NCBI GenBank assembly: GCA_963753075.1
Contig: CAVWAR010000010.1
Coordinates: forward strand, 1 to 64,000
Reading direction: 5' to 3'
From: Prado023 sp963753075
GTDB lineage: Bacteria > Actinomycetota > Actinomycetes > S36-B12 > CAIYMF01
Length of the DNA: 64,000 nucleotides
Position numbers and translations under genes: made by a program. Under the pieces are notes generated by a model. That model was not told the DNA's origin. It ran no database searches and worked only from the letters and a program-made list of their open reading frames with translations. Numbering within the stretch: position 1 is the stretch's first letter; each line of letters opens with the position of its first letter. Below, one piece after another: positions 44,601-53,667 of the stretch.

Positions 44601-47600
44601 TCGCGGCGGTGACGGCCGTGCGCAACGCGGTCGGCGGGCCGCTCGCCCTCATCGCCCATGGCACGTCCGGCCACGCCGCCCGCCGAGTGGCCGCGACACC
44701 GGGCCTGCTCACCGATGTGGTGACCGTCGGCACCCCGCACAGCAGCGCGCCGCTGGCCTGGCTGGCCGAGAATGACGTGCGCCATGGTCTGCGGGTGCTG
44801 CAGCGGATGCGCGCCCGCGCTGGTGCCGCCGGCCCCGCGACCGGGCTGCTGGAGACGCTTGCCGCGGCGCTGGACGGCATCGTCGCGGAGCAGCAGGGCA
44901 CGGACACGGTCCGCCGCCACGTCCCGTTCCCATTCGCCGACTACACCGCACCCGCGACCGCCCCGGCACTCGCGCCCGGGGTCACCGGCCATTGCGTGGT
45001 GGGCGGTCTTGTCGCCGCTGATATCGACGGCGCGCTCACCGAGATCGTCGGCCGCGGGATTGAGGCGCTCGCTGCTCCTCCTGCCGGGCGGGGTGTCCCG
45101 AAGCACCTCGGCCTCGGGGTGCGCACCCGGCTGCCGGACAGTGCGACCGCTGCCGGCGCGGTGCGGGTCGATGCCGAGGTGCGCGCCGACATCCACCTCG
45201 TCGAGGTCAGCGGCGGCGCGGCGGATCACCGGGCCGTGCCGGCGCTGCGCCTGCATGCCGACATCAGCCGCGACGACGGGTGGCTGGTGGCGCCCCCGAG
45301 TACCGGCCCGGGCGAGCGCCAGGACCCCCGAGTCCGCCACGTGTCGGTCGATCTGAGCGTGGAGCTCGGCGAACCGGTGCCCGCTGCGGCGACGACGGCC
45401 CCGCGCATCAGCGGCGCGATCACGCTGCACGACGTCAGCGTGCTGGGTCGGTGGCATGAGCGCTGGGTCATCGACAGCAGCACCGCTGGCAGCCTGGCAG
45501 ACGGGGTCAGCGGGGCGTCGGGGGCGTTGCCGGAGGCGCGGATGCTGCTGGGCCTGGTGGCCGCATCCTTGGGGACCATTCCCGCCACCGGTGCGCTGCG
45601 GCGGCTTGCCGACCTGTTGACCGCCCTCGATGTCGCCGAACTCGACACCGGCAACCGCCTGGAGTTCGTCACCGATGGCGTGATGCAACTGCTGACCGAT
45701 CCGGACGCACTGCTCGCCGACCTTCGCGCCAACAGCGCCCGGTTGAACGCCTTCCTGGATGCCCTCGCTGCGTTCGGCGGCGGCAGCCGGACCACCGACG
45801 CCGTCATCCTCACCGCCTCGTCCGACTTCGAGGTGGCGATCCTCGGGACGCTGCCGACGTGGTCGCTGCGGCTGCGGACGCTCAGCCCCCAGACCGTGGC
45901 GAAGGGCATCGCGCTGGACACCGCCGTGACCGTCGATGGCGCTGGGCGGGTGCGGGGCAGTCTCGGGCTGGTCAGCCCGGTCGAACTCGGTCCCGTGGGC
46001 CGCCCGCGGCTGCAGCTGGGACTCGACACCGACGCGGCTGGTGCGGTCTCGCTCTCGATCACCATGCCCGACGACCAGCTGGGAGCGCTGCCGGCAACAG
46101 TCGCTCTGCTGCCCACGCCCGACCTCTCGGCACTGGGGCAACTCGCGGCCGCCGTGCTGCCGGGCGAGCTGCTGCGGCACGCCCTGACCTGGGCGCATGA
46201 CCAGGCGCCGACCATCGTTGACCCGCTGCTCGACGTCCTGGGTCTGCTGGCACCATACGGTGCCTCACTTCCCGTGCGATCCTGTGCCGGACTGTTGGCC
46301 GACCCGGGCGGGTGGCTGGCCTCCGCCGTTGCCCTTGGCGGCGGCACCGCTCGGCGGCTGGAACCGGTCCGGATGCAGGCCCTCGTCGATGCCGTCGCCG
46401 GGATCGCCGGCCAGGCGGCATCCGGCGGGACCTTGGCGCTGCCGGGCGGGCTCACCCTGCGCGCGGACGCGGCCCCGGATGGCCGCGCGCGGCTCGTTGT
46501 GGACGCGCCTGCGCCAGCGCCCGGTGCCGGCGGTGTCGGCGGCAGCGTCGGGGTCCTGCTCGGCGATGACCTCGACCTCGCACCCGCCGTCGCGCTGGAC
46601 GTGCGGCTGGGGCCGGTCACCGGGCTCGACAACGCCGGGGTGACGATCGGGGCTAGCGGCGCCGACCCCACGCTGGCCATCTCGGTGGCGCCGACCGGGG
46701 GTGCGGCCATCACGCTGCCGCTGCTGCCCGCCTCAGGGTGGGGGACGTTGACGGCGATCGCGGACGCCGCAGCAGCCGCCGCGGTGCAGCACGTGCTGCC
46801 GTTCGTGCTCGATGCCGCAGCCGACGAGGTGCCGGCAATCGGCACGTTGGGCGACGCCCTGGCCGTCCGGACCGCCGGGGACTTCGACGGCGCGAAGCTC
46901 CAGGCCCTCGCAACCGACCCGGCCGCCCGCCTGCGCGAGGCCGCGGCGGTCCCGTCCCTGCTCGGCGCGCTCGATGATCTGTTGGACGCTGTCGGCGTCA
47001 CTGCGGTGACCGTCACCGCCGCGACGTCCACGATCGCGATCGAGCCGGTCAGCGGCCTCGATATCGAAGTCCGGCTCGGGACCAGTCCGCAGGTCTGCGT
47101 CAGCATCGACCCGGTGGCACCGGTAGCCGGGCTGTCGATCGGCGGGGCGGCCTGCGTCGGGCTCAGCGGGGTGACCGGCGCCGCGGTGTCGATCGAGGTC
47201 ACCGAGACCACGCTGCTCGGCACGGACCCCGTGATGCTGCTGCCGTTCGTGCACTTGGAGGTCGGGGACCTGGCGCCCGCTGCCGACCGGCTCCTAATCG
47301 GGCTCTGGAACGGCACGCCCGCTGCTGCCACCCGCAAAGCGCTGGCAGCCGGACTGCCGCTCGCCAGCCTCAGCCCGACACTCACCTGTCTGAAGGCCGA
47401 CCGCACCGCTGAGGCGGACACCGCCGGCTGCGTGGCTGAGGTCGCGCTAGGCGTGGTGCTGCCGCTGGTCGGCGACCTCGTCCTGGCCGCCGACGCGGTG
47501 CAGGACCTGCTGGACGAGTCGCTGCTCGGCACGCCACAACTGCTCGGCAGCGCCCTGGATGCCGCCGATGTGGTCGATGTCGTCAGCGGCACGTATGTGC

Positions 47601-50600
47601 TGCGTCCGGATATCTTCCGCAACCTCGATGCGCTGCCGAACGCGCTGCTCACTGTCGGCGCGCAACTGGTCGTCGCGGCTTCCGGTGCTGCCGTCGGCGA
47701 CAGCCTCGGTCCGCTGTCCATCACACCGGTGGTCAACGATGATGATGGGCGCCGTTGGTTCGGCCTGCGGCTGGAGTTCGACGAGGCGCTCACCCTGGCC
47801 GACGGCAGCGATATCGGACTGGCGTTGGACGGCTACCGGGGCGACTTCGCCGATGGCAGCGACCGCGGGATCGCCATCTACCTGGTCTCACACCCCACCG
47901 GTGCTGACATCGCGAGCACCGCGCGCTGCACGCCGCGCATCGAGATCGACGAGCTGGGCCTGCGGATGACCGGAGCCGGGCAGGGCGCCCTGCTGGACGA
48001 CCCGATCGGTGTGGCGGCCATCGGGCTGTTCGGCAGCTACGACGGCCGGGTGACGCTGGACGGCAGCGGGGACATCACCGGATGGGTCACCGCCTCCGGC
48101 GGCATGCGGCTGGCAGTGCGCAAGCTGTCGATCCCGCTGGGGACCGGCGGCGACGGCGGCAATCCGGTCGCGCAGAAGATGCTCAGCCAGGCCGAGGAGC
48201 CGAATGCCGCCGGCGACGAGGAACAACTGGCGGCTGGCTTCGACCTGGAGATCGAGGTCACGACCAGCGGCTTCGACGTGCACGTGGGCCTCGGCGATCC
48301 GCCCTGGTGGATCCCGGTGCAGCGCTCGTTCGGTCCCCTCTACGTCGATCAGTTCGGGCTGGTGGTCGAGGATCTCGACACCAGCATCGACACCATCGGG
48401 GTCCTGTTCGACGGCGGTCTAGAACTGGCCGGGCTCGCTGTCGGGGTCGACGACCTCGGGATCCTCTACCACCTGGACGACAAGAAGCTTGAGCTCGCGC
48501 TCGCCGGTCTCGCCATCGCCTACGACGGCGGTGGCCTGCAACTCAGCGGCGGCCTGCGCAAGCACGGCCCCGACTACCTCGGCATGCTGCAGCTGCGGTT
48601 CAGCGAGTACGGCCTGGCCGCGATCGGCGGCTGGGGGGAACACCCAGCCGGCGCTCCGGAGGAGGAGCGCTACACGGCGCTGTTCGTGTTCGGGGTGCTG
48701 ACGGCTCCGCTGGGCGGGCCGCCACCCTTCTTCGTCACCGCCATCGGTGCCGGCTTCGGCGTCAACCGCCGCCTGGTGCTGCCCGCACGCATCGAGGACG
48801 TGCCCACCTTCCCGCTGGTGGATGCGATGCGGTCGGACTCCACGTTGGCGCAGAACCCGATGGGCGCGCTCAACAAGCTGGCCGAGACCTTCCCGCCGCA
48901 CCGCGGCACCTTCTGGTTCGCGGCCGGAGTGCGCTTCACCTCCTTCGTCCTGGTCGAGTCCGTGGCCGTGCTCGGCGTCGAAGTGGGCGACGGGCTGGAG
49001 GTCAGCGTGCTCGGGCTGTCCCGGATGGTGCTGCCGGATCCCTCGTTGCCGATGGCTTCGGTGGAGCTCGCGCTGCGAGCAAGGTTCTCAACCCGCGAGG
49101 GCGTGCTGGCCATCCAGGCGCAGCTGACCGACAACTCCTGGCTGATCTCCGAGTCGTGCCGGCTGACTGGCGGGTTCGCGTTCGTGGTGTGGTTCCGCAC
49201 CGGCCAGTTCGTGCTGACGCTGGGCGGCTACCACCCGCGCTTCCGGAAGCCGGCAGACTTCCCCGACGTTCCGCGGCTGGGCTTCCACTGGTCGGTCAGC
49301 GACACCATCACCATCAAGGGGGGCCTGTACTTCGCGCTGACCTCCTCGGCGGTCATGGTCGGGGGCAGCCTGGAAGCCAGCTACCGCACCTCATGGGCCT
49401 GGGCGGCCTTCGAGATGGGGGCCCACGCGCTGATCATGTGGGACCCCTTCCACTACGACTTCGAGGTCTACGTCCGGGTGTCGGCCGGGGTGCGAATCCG
49501 CATCTGTGTGCCGCTGCTGGGCTGCGCGACGGTCGGCTTCTCGTTCTCGATCGGGGCCCGGGTCCAGATCGAGGGTCCGACGTTCCGCGGCACAGCCGAG
49601 CTCGACCTTGACGTGGTCACCATCACGGTGAGGTTCGGTGCCTCGGGGGATACGAATGCCGACGAGCGGCTGAGCTGGGACGAGTTCCGGCGCCGCTACC
49701 TCACTGACGGCGACGCGATGACCGGCATGGAGATGAGCCTCGGCGAGGGGCGCTACGTCGAGTCCGGCGCCCCCGCGTCGAAAGCCGATGACGCGGTGGA
49801 TGGTCCGTGGGAGCTGCTGCCCGAGTTCGTGGTGCTCATGACCACGACCGTGGCCTCGACCCACTTCAATGGCCGGAAGGTTCCCGGACTCGATGCGATC
49901 GACCTCGGTCCGATGCGGATCTCCGACTCCGACAACGTCTTGACGGTGACGTTGCACGAGGGCGGTCCGACCGGGCCGGTGATCCAGACCTCCGAGCAGG
50001 TGATCATCCAGCACCGCGTGGGCTCGCTCCCGGAGGCGGTGTGGCAGACCTACGACAAGTCCGGCGATGCCCCTCCGGCCGCCAACCTCGTCGAGGCCAT
50101 CACCGGCGCCCGGCTGATCTTGAAGTCCAGGATGCTCGACCGCACCGGCGACATCGCGGTGAACCAGGTGGACGTCGGCGAACTCGTCCATCCGTTGCCG
50201 CTGCGCCAGCAGCTGAGGTGGCGGGATGCGCTGGACCGGCACCGCGCGCAGGCCGACGAGCTGCTGGCCTGGGCCCACCGGCATGCTGCGGGCAGCGCCG
50301 TCGAGCATCTGATCGGCGAAGGGCGGTTCACCGCCGTCCGCGACAACGGAGGCCGGTGGCGCCTGACGATCGCTTCGGAGCCGATCGCGGCGACGGGCAT
50401 CGACGATCCGGCCCTGGCCGACGAGAGCCGCGCCGCGCTGATCACCGGCGACGTCCCTGCAGGGCTTCGAACGGCGCGTGCTGTCCCGCTCTCCGGTCGG
50501 GCGGCGCCGCCGCGGATCCGGTCCCTGGCCGGCGGCATGCAGCGCGAGGTCAGCGAGCCGGTCGCCGTGGCACGAGTCGCCGTCCCGGCCAAGCCGGCTC

Positions 50601-51727
50601 GGCCCGCCCCCCGGTTGGCACCGCGCCTGGAGGCCGTTCTGCACGAGGTGGCCGTGCCCCGCGACACCGCGCCAGCGACGTCGGCGGCGCGGACGGGCGC
50701 AGGCCTGCCGCGCCTGGCACCGCCGTCGCTGGCGACCGTCCGCGAGGAGGGCCTGCGCAGCATCGGTGCCCAGCTGCGGACCGTGGCTCCCCCCGTGACC
50801 GACGACGTCGGCTTTCGGGCCGGCAGTCGAGCGGCCACGGGCATCGCCGGCGACCGGCACGAGTGGAGCGCCGCCGACGCCCGTCTGGCCCCGAGTCGGC
50901 TGCGGGCGCTGCGCCGACTCGAGCGGGACGTGCTGACCGACGGCGTGGAGGTACCGACCGGCCGGGTGCACGTGTGGCGGGTGCCGGACAGCCGACGCGA
51001 CGATCGCAAGCGACGCCCGACGGTGACGGTTGCTGGTTCCAGCCCCGTGCGTGTCGTGGCGCTGGACCGTGCCGGCCGGATGCTCGCTGATGCCACCACG
51101 ACCGACGGCAAGGTCACGCTGCCGCGCGGCACGAGTCGGGTGGCCGTGGCCGGGGTGGGTGGCGGGCCATCGGGCATCGCGGGCTGGCATGCTGGAACGC
51201 GCTTGGCTCGGGTGTCCGCGCACAGCCTGCTCGCGCCGGGCGCCGTGGTGCGCTCCGAAGCGGCATCCTCACGGCGGGGCGGCCGGACAGCCTCCACCGG
51301 GCTGGTCAGCGCCGCCGATGTCGTCCCCGTGCGCGGCACCGTGTCCACGACTCTTCCGAAGACAACCCGAACGATCGTCGTCGGCCTCGAGCCACTGGGG
51401 GAGGCTGCGACGCCGGATGGCTTCTCGTTGTCGCTGGCCGGCGCAACGCGCGCCGGTGGCGATCCGATCATTGTTCGCGCCGGTGAGCGGATCTATGGCG
51501 TCTTCGGCGTTGAGGCCCTCGATGATGCCGAGCAGGTGACTACCGATGTGGCCACCGACGAACTCTGGCACCTGGCCGCGGTCGTCGGCAGTCCTGACAA
51601 TGCCTCGGTCGTTGCAGCGTGGCTTGGTCACGGCGGCCTGGAGGAGACCCTGCACGGCTTGGCCGCTGCAGCGGGCGGCACGGCGCAGGTGCATTGGTCC
51701 GAACCACGACGGAGGGAGAGCTCGTGA
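41642..51727 (+). CDS. Giant 3361-aa protein with DUF6603-like region
   Basis: A 3361-residue protein, uninterrupted over 10 kb. There is no signal peptide or clear membrane helix. The N-terminal two thirds alternate Leu/Ala-rich helical stretches with beta-rich modules rich in Asp, Gly and Val. Residues about 880-1160 contain an alpha/beta-hydrolase-like segment (PLALIAHGTSGHAARR with Ser1009 in a degenerate elbow, then VTVGTPHSSAPLAWL). Residues about 2220-2670 resemble DUF6603: VDQFGLVVEDLDTSIDTIGV, AIGAGFGVNRRLVLPARI, GGLYFALTSSAVMVGGSLEA, MWDPFHYDFEVYVRVSAGV. A Pro/Arg/Ala-rich linker near 2980-3030 precedes a C-terminal beta domain. It is coupled to both neighbours by GTGA overlaps. Function unknown; size and repeats suggest a scaffold or shell-like assembly. 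The DUF6603 assignment is from memory of the family. Confidence 0.85.
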   Translation: MSIDVAPELEDLGTALGVLQPDGDGLSWNLDFLARPDEYLTSMLTNAEQRDALLGLLADVLGTDADPDLPDLPAGETWLPLVEEGPGGLYVLVEAVGPSTVRLSVAGRVGRAADGVDASGSVRVPLLEVDSSGITPLVGGPDGALAIRASIAGQSGPLVSEDGLTVAGVSLQASIETDPDAVPPATLSVVVQGLAFSASDPPEDLDLRDLASNLDAEAVRLLLAALRARAGSAAELAHLFALLGLGQAGAIPSLPLANLTGSDPEAALKGWLRQVIVDAGARNAWLGELAGLVGATVPSAGELCFVDTATVAVCLTVTGDADPASGAPRIRVGLRGRGRAPGGTANADLVAEAELLRVSLSTPTQITGLPDLRATVRVTGAAGAPLVDTPNREGHALRIGSLDGGVAMGSDRTLVPVLTARNVVLDTSTFETLDLTDADAVMGALATTASDSLSNLLQTLTDLLDGSPEARALAGLLGLRAPVAAGWTPQLADPAKLLVDPLRELCCYHARVLAVPGAWSQLLGQLFVLVGGGGAPAVAGAGSVADPWRVPVAADSTGSVGSVDLLVWSRTDASGTVHLLLEAAAKIGTDIATDARLAVELRTELLAASLPALPDCSGSVGLDVARCHTLAITLGDDLTFDTGDLIVRAQRVDFGVRWCRGGDPEPVARITGGTVVTGTGVVSIPDLDIDADFDITTLSGPVLMALGDLFGAWFSGGGTSWWRLGPLLGLLPGLPDMPGFSLGDLPTLIAQLQGQTQWRGFFDASQSGAVSGRGTHADPWALSTGANDLPELLAWLDPDGPPAGGGGIPRGILPPQLTEALDAGADALQPERLAELLGRATAVAPEAAEVVDADLGAALRLLHDRLADTDGIVPSDAQVVTGWQRIDLGAATHLAEPGALDLAADLPGLPAAPRRVFVSAPLPWAAAWPDADPAKVIDLREAGRDAATFAFDHVTGDGPWHVLLPARSDAVSAAEPDGLAGLTARLLAAVTAVRNAVGGPLALIAHGTSGHAARRVAATPGLLTDVVTVGTPHSSAPLAWLAENDVRHGLRVLQRMRARAGAAGPATGLLETLAAALDGIVAEQQGTDTVRRHVPFPFADYTAPATAPALAPGVTGHCVVGGLVAADIDGALTEIVGRGIEALAAPPAGRGVPKHLGLGVRTRLPDSATAAGAVRVDAEVRADIHLVEVSGGAADHRAVPALRLHADISRDDGWLVAPPSTGPGERQDPRVRHVSVDLSVELGEPVPAAATTAPRISGAITLHDVSVLGRWHERWVIDSSTAGSLADGVSGASGALPEARMLLGLVAASLGTIPATGALRRLADLLTALDVAELDTGNRLEFVTDGVMQLLTDPDALLADLRANSARLNAFLDALAAFGGGSRTTDAVILTASSDFEVAILGTLPTWSLRLRTLSPQTVAKGIALDTAVTVDGAGRVRGSLGLVSPVELGPVGRPRLQLGLDTDAAGAVSLSITMPDDQLGALPATVALLPTPDLSALGQLAAAVLPGELLRHALTWAHDQAPTIVDPLLDVLGLLAPYGASLPVRSCAGLLADPGGWLASAVALGGGTARRLEPVRMQALVDAVAGIAGQAASGGTLALPGGLTLRADAAPDGRARLVVDAPAPAPGAGGVGGSVGVLLGDDLDLAPAVALDVRLGPVTGLDNAGVTIGASGADPTLAISVAPTGGAAITLPLLPASGWGTLTAIADAAAAAAVQHVLPFVLDAAADEVPAIGTLGDALAVRTAGDFDGAKLQALATDPAARLREAAAVPSLLGALDDLLDAVGVTAVTVTAATSTIAIEPVSGLDIEVRLGTSPQVCVSIDPVAPVAGLSIGGAACVGLSGVTGAAVSIEVTETTLLGTDPVMLLPFVHLEVGDLAPAADRLLIGLWNGTPAAATRKALAAGLPLASLSPTLTCLKADRTAEADTAGCVAEVALGVVLPLVGDLVLAADAVQDLLDESLLGTPQLLGSALDAADVVDVVSGTYVLRPDIFRNLDALPNALLTVGAQLVVAASGAAVGDSLGPLSITPVVNDDDGRRWFGLRLEFDEALTLADGSDIGLALDGYRGDFADGSDRGIAIYLVSHPTGADIASTARCTPRIEIDELGLRMTGAGQGALLDDPIGVAAIGLFGSYDGRVTLDGSGDITGWVTASGGMRLAVRKLSIPLGTGGDGGNPVAQKMLSQAEEPNAAGDEEQLAAGFDLEIEVTTSGFDVHVGLGDPPWWIPVQRSFGPLYVDQFGLVVEDLDTSIDTIGVLFDGGLELAGLAVGVDDLGILYHLDDKKLELALAGLAIAYDGGGLQLSGGLRKHGPDYLGMLQLRFSEYGLAAIGGWGEHPAGAPEEERYTALFVFGVLTAPLGGPPPFFVTAIGAGFGVNRRLVLPARIEDVPTFPLVDAMRSDSTLAQNPMGALNKLAETFPPHRGTFWFAAGVRFTSFVLVESVAVLGVEVGDGLEVSVLGLSRMVLPDPSLPMASVELALRARFSTREGVLAIQAQLTDNSWLISESCRLTGGFAFVVWFRTGQFVLTLGGYHPRFRKPADFPDVPRLGFHWSVSDTITIKGGLYFALTSSAVMVGGSLEASYRTSWAWAAFEMGAHALIMWDPFHYDFEVYVRVSAGVRIRICVPLLGCATVGFSFSIGARVQIEGPTFRGTAELDLDVVTITVRFGASGDTNADERLSWDEFRRRYLTDGDAMTGMEMSLGEGRYVESGAPASKADDAVDGPWELLPEFVVLMTTTVASTHFNGRKVPGLDAIDLGPMRISDSDNVLTVTLHEGGPTGPVIQTSEQVIIQHRVGSLPEAVWQTYDKSGDAPPAANLVEAITGARLILKSRMLDRTGDIAVNQVDVGELVHPLPLRQQLRWRDALDRHRAQADELLAWAHRHAAGSAVEHLIGEGRFTAVRDNGGRWRLTIASEPIAATGIDDPALADESRAALITGDVPAGLRTARAVPLSGRAAPPRIRSLAGGMQREVSEPVAVARVAVPAKPARPAPRLAPRLEAVLHEVAVPRDTAPATSAARTGAGLPRLAPPSLATVREEGLRSIGAQLRTVAPPVTDDVGFRAGSRAATGIAGDRHEWSAADARLAPSRLRALRRLERDVLTDGVEVPTGRVHVWRVPDSRRDDRKRRPTVTVAGSSPVRVVALDRAGRMLADATTTDGKVTLPRGTSRVAVAGVGGGPSGIAGWHAGTRLARVSAHSLLAPGAVVRSEAASSRRGGRTASTGLVSAADVVPVRGTVSTTLPKTTRTIVVGLEPLGEAATPDGFSLSLAGATRAGGDPIIVRAGERIYGVFGVEALDDAEQVTTDVATDELWHLAAVVGSPDNASVVAAWLGHGGLEETLHGLAAAAGGTAQVHWSEPRRRESS

Positions 51728-53667
51728 GTCGGCCACCTCGCGGCCATGTCCGCCTCTACTCCGCGATCCGGCCGGGACTGCCTGCCGGCACATACACGCT
51801 GACCATGAGGCAGACCGTCGACCTGGGCAGCCTGGGCGCGGAGAAGCTGACCCCCACGACGAAGGAACTCAACCTGGTCGCCCCGCGCTACCGGATGTCA
51901 GGGTCCGAGCTCTACAGCCTCTTCCCGCCGCCCAATGCACAAGGTCCGTTCAGCAACCGGTTCGCCCAAGTCGTGCTGAAGCGGCGCACCCTGCCCTGGG
52001 AGCGTCACGCCGGGACCGTGAGTGGAGCCGGCACCGGGACCGCGTCGACGACCACGGATGAGGCCGGAACGGCTGACCGGCGCACACCATGGCTGGCGCT
52101 CATCGTGCTCGCCGAGGGCGAGGGGACGCTGCACACGGGGGTGGCGCTGAGCGCCTCCGAACTCGCCGCCTACCGCGATGGCATCGAGATGACCACCGCC
52201 GAAGCCGCGGACGCCGGCACCTGTGACGTGCTCCAAGTGACGGGCCGGGTCGTGCGAAAGGCCTTCCCGAGCCGGACCGACCTGCCCTATCTCGCCCATG
52301 TGCGCGAGGTGAATCTGCTGGATTCCGAGGACGCCAACCGGGCCGATGACGACGGCTTCGTCTCGGTGGTCGCCTCCAACCGCGTACTGCGCGGCGGCCA
52401 GCACTACGGTGCCTACTTGGTGAGCGTCGAGGGCCAACTCGAGGTCCTGCCCGACCCGTCGAGCGAGCACACCGACGAGGTGGGTCCGGTGAAGGTTGCC
52501 CGCCCGCCGCTGTTCCGGCTGCCCGACCATGTGCTGTGGTCGGCGGGCAGTCCTGCCACCGACGCGGCGACGCGGATCAGGATCGGGCCAGACGTGCTCA
52601 GGCGGATCGCACCGGGCGGGGAACGTGCCTCCGCCGAGAGGTTCGCCGGGTGGGATCTCGTCGACGAAGTACCGCCGCCCGACGGCGTCGCGGAGATCCG
52701 TCGGGCCCTTGCCGAGGGCTCCATTCTCCCAGCGGTCACCGTGGCAGCCGCAGCGACAGAGGCAGCAGCCGAGGGTCTGGACTTCGTTGTCGGGGACCTC
52801 GACGTCCACCGATTCCCGGTGCTGGCGCATTGGACCTTCGACACGCTTCAGCACGGCGATTTCGAGACGCTCATGCGCTCGCTGGACGTCGGGCTGCTCG
52901 GTACGGTGGGTGACGATGTCGAGGACCCGCCGACCGTGCTGGCCACCGGCCACAACCTGCTCGACCGCCACACCCGGGGCGGGGAGCGGACGGCTGGCTG
53001 GTACCGCGGGCCACTGGTGCCGCACGAGCTCACCGACCGCGACGATGTGCCGCTGCATGCAGCCGAGCAGGCCATCCGGGTCGGCAGCGACGGCATCGAG
53101 GATCTCTCCTACGCTGCGGCATTCGAACTCGGCCGACTGCTGGCGCTGGCCGATCCGCGGTTTGTAAGCGCTCTCATCCAGTGGCGCCGCTCCGGCACCA
53201 CGCTGACGTGGGCGGGCTTCAAGGCTGAGGCGCTCCAGTTCGACCTGCTCCCGCGCGTCGAGTTGGAGCGCTTCCAGCAGCACCTCGGCCTCGGAGTGAT
53301 CAAGGATCTGCTGGGCGGCGGTGGTCCGATCGATGTCCTCGGCCCCACCGGGGGTCCGCTGGGACCGCTCATCAACCCGGTGCCGCTGCGCGAGCAGTAC
53401 CAGCCAGCCGCCGATGCATCCCTGCTGCAGAGCGTGGGGCTGTCCCAGTCGGCCGCGGAGGCAGCGGTCGGCCTGGCCCCAGACTCGCCGTTTGGCACCG
53501 CAGTCCCTGGAGCGACACTGCCCGCCGACGCCGGGATCTCCGGCGGCCTGGACGCGGTGGCTGGGCTGGCCGAGGGCGCCTACGGCGATGGCCTTCGCTC
53601 GGCCCTCGAGGACGCCTTCGCCCGCGATGTCGAAGAGTCCGGCGCGACACCGGGAGGTGGCGGATGA
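51724..53667 (+). CDS. Third gene of the giant operon, unknown 647-aa protein
   Basis: A 647-residue protein starting at the GTGA overlap at 51724. The N-terminal 110 residues read like a beta-rich structural domain: GHVRLYSAIRPGLPAGTYTL, LNLVAPRYRMSGSELYSLFP, QVVLKRRTLPWERHAG, then PWLALIVLAEGEG. The middle contains YLAHVREVNLLDSEDANRAD and FVSVVASNRVLRGGQHYGAY. The C-terminus (about 560-647) is Gly/Pro/Ala-rich. No catalytic motif, signal or membrane helix is visible. It is coupled to the next gene by ATGA. Composition suggests a structural component of the same complex as the giant protein; this is inference. Confidence 0.82.
   Translation: MSRPPRGHVRLYSAIRPGLPAGTYTLTMRQTVDLGSLGAEKLTPTTKELNLVAPRYRMSGSELYSLFPPPNAQGPFSNRFAQVVLKRRTLPWERHAGTVSGAGTGTASTTTDEAGTADRRTPWLALIVLAEGEGTLHTGVALSASELAAYRDGIEMTTAEAADAGTCDVLQVTGRVVRKAFPSRTDLPYLAHVREVNLLDSEDANRADDDGFVSVVASNRVLRGGQHYGAYLVSVEGQLEVLPDPSSEHTDEVGPVKVARPPLFRLPDHVLWSAGSPATDAATRIRIGPDVLRRIAPGGERASAERFAGWDLVDEVPPPDGVAEIRRALAEGSILPAVTVAAAATEAAAEGLDFVVGDLDVHRFPVLAHWTFDTLQHGDFETLMRSLDVGLLGTVGDDVEDPPTVLATGHNLLDRHTRGGERTAGWYRGPLVPHELTDRDDVPLHAAEQAIRVGSDGIEDLSYAAAFELGRLLALADPRFVSALIQWRRSGTTLTWAGFKAEALQFDLLPRVELERFQQHLGLGVIKDLLGGGGPIDVLGPTGGPLGPLINPVPLREQYQPAADASLLQSVGLSQSAAEAAVGLAPDSPFGTAVPGATLPADAGISGGLDAVAGLAEGAYGDGLRSALEDAFARDVEESGATPGGGG

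Noticed and set aside
43205..46198. Very long minus-strand open frames opposite the giant gene (43205-46198, 45226-47793, 40895-42826, 49391-51223)
   Set aside because: They are by-products of very high third-position GC in the plus-strand gene. They have Arg/Pro/His-rich low-complexity translations, no domains and no ribosome-binding sites.
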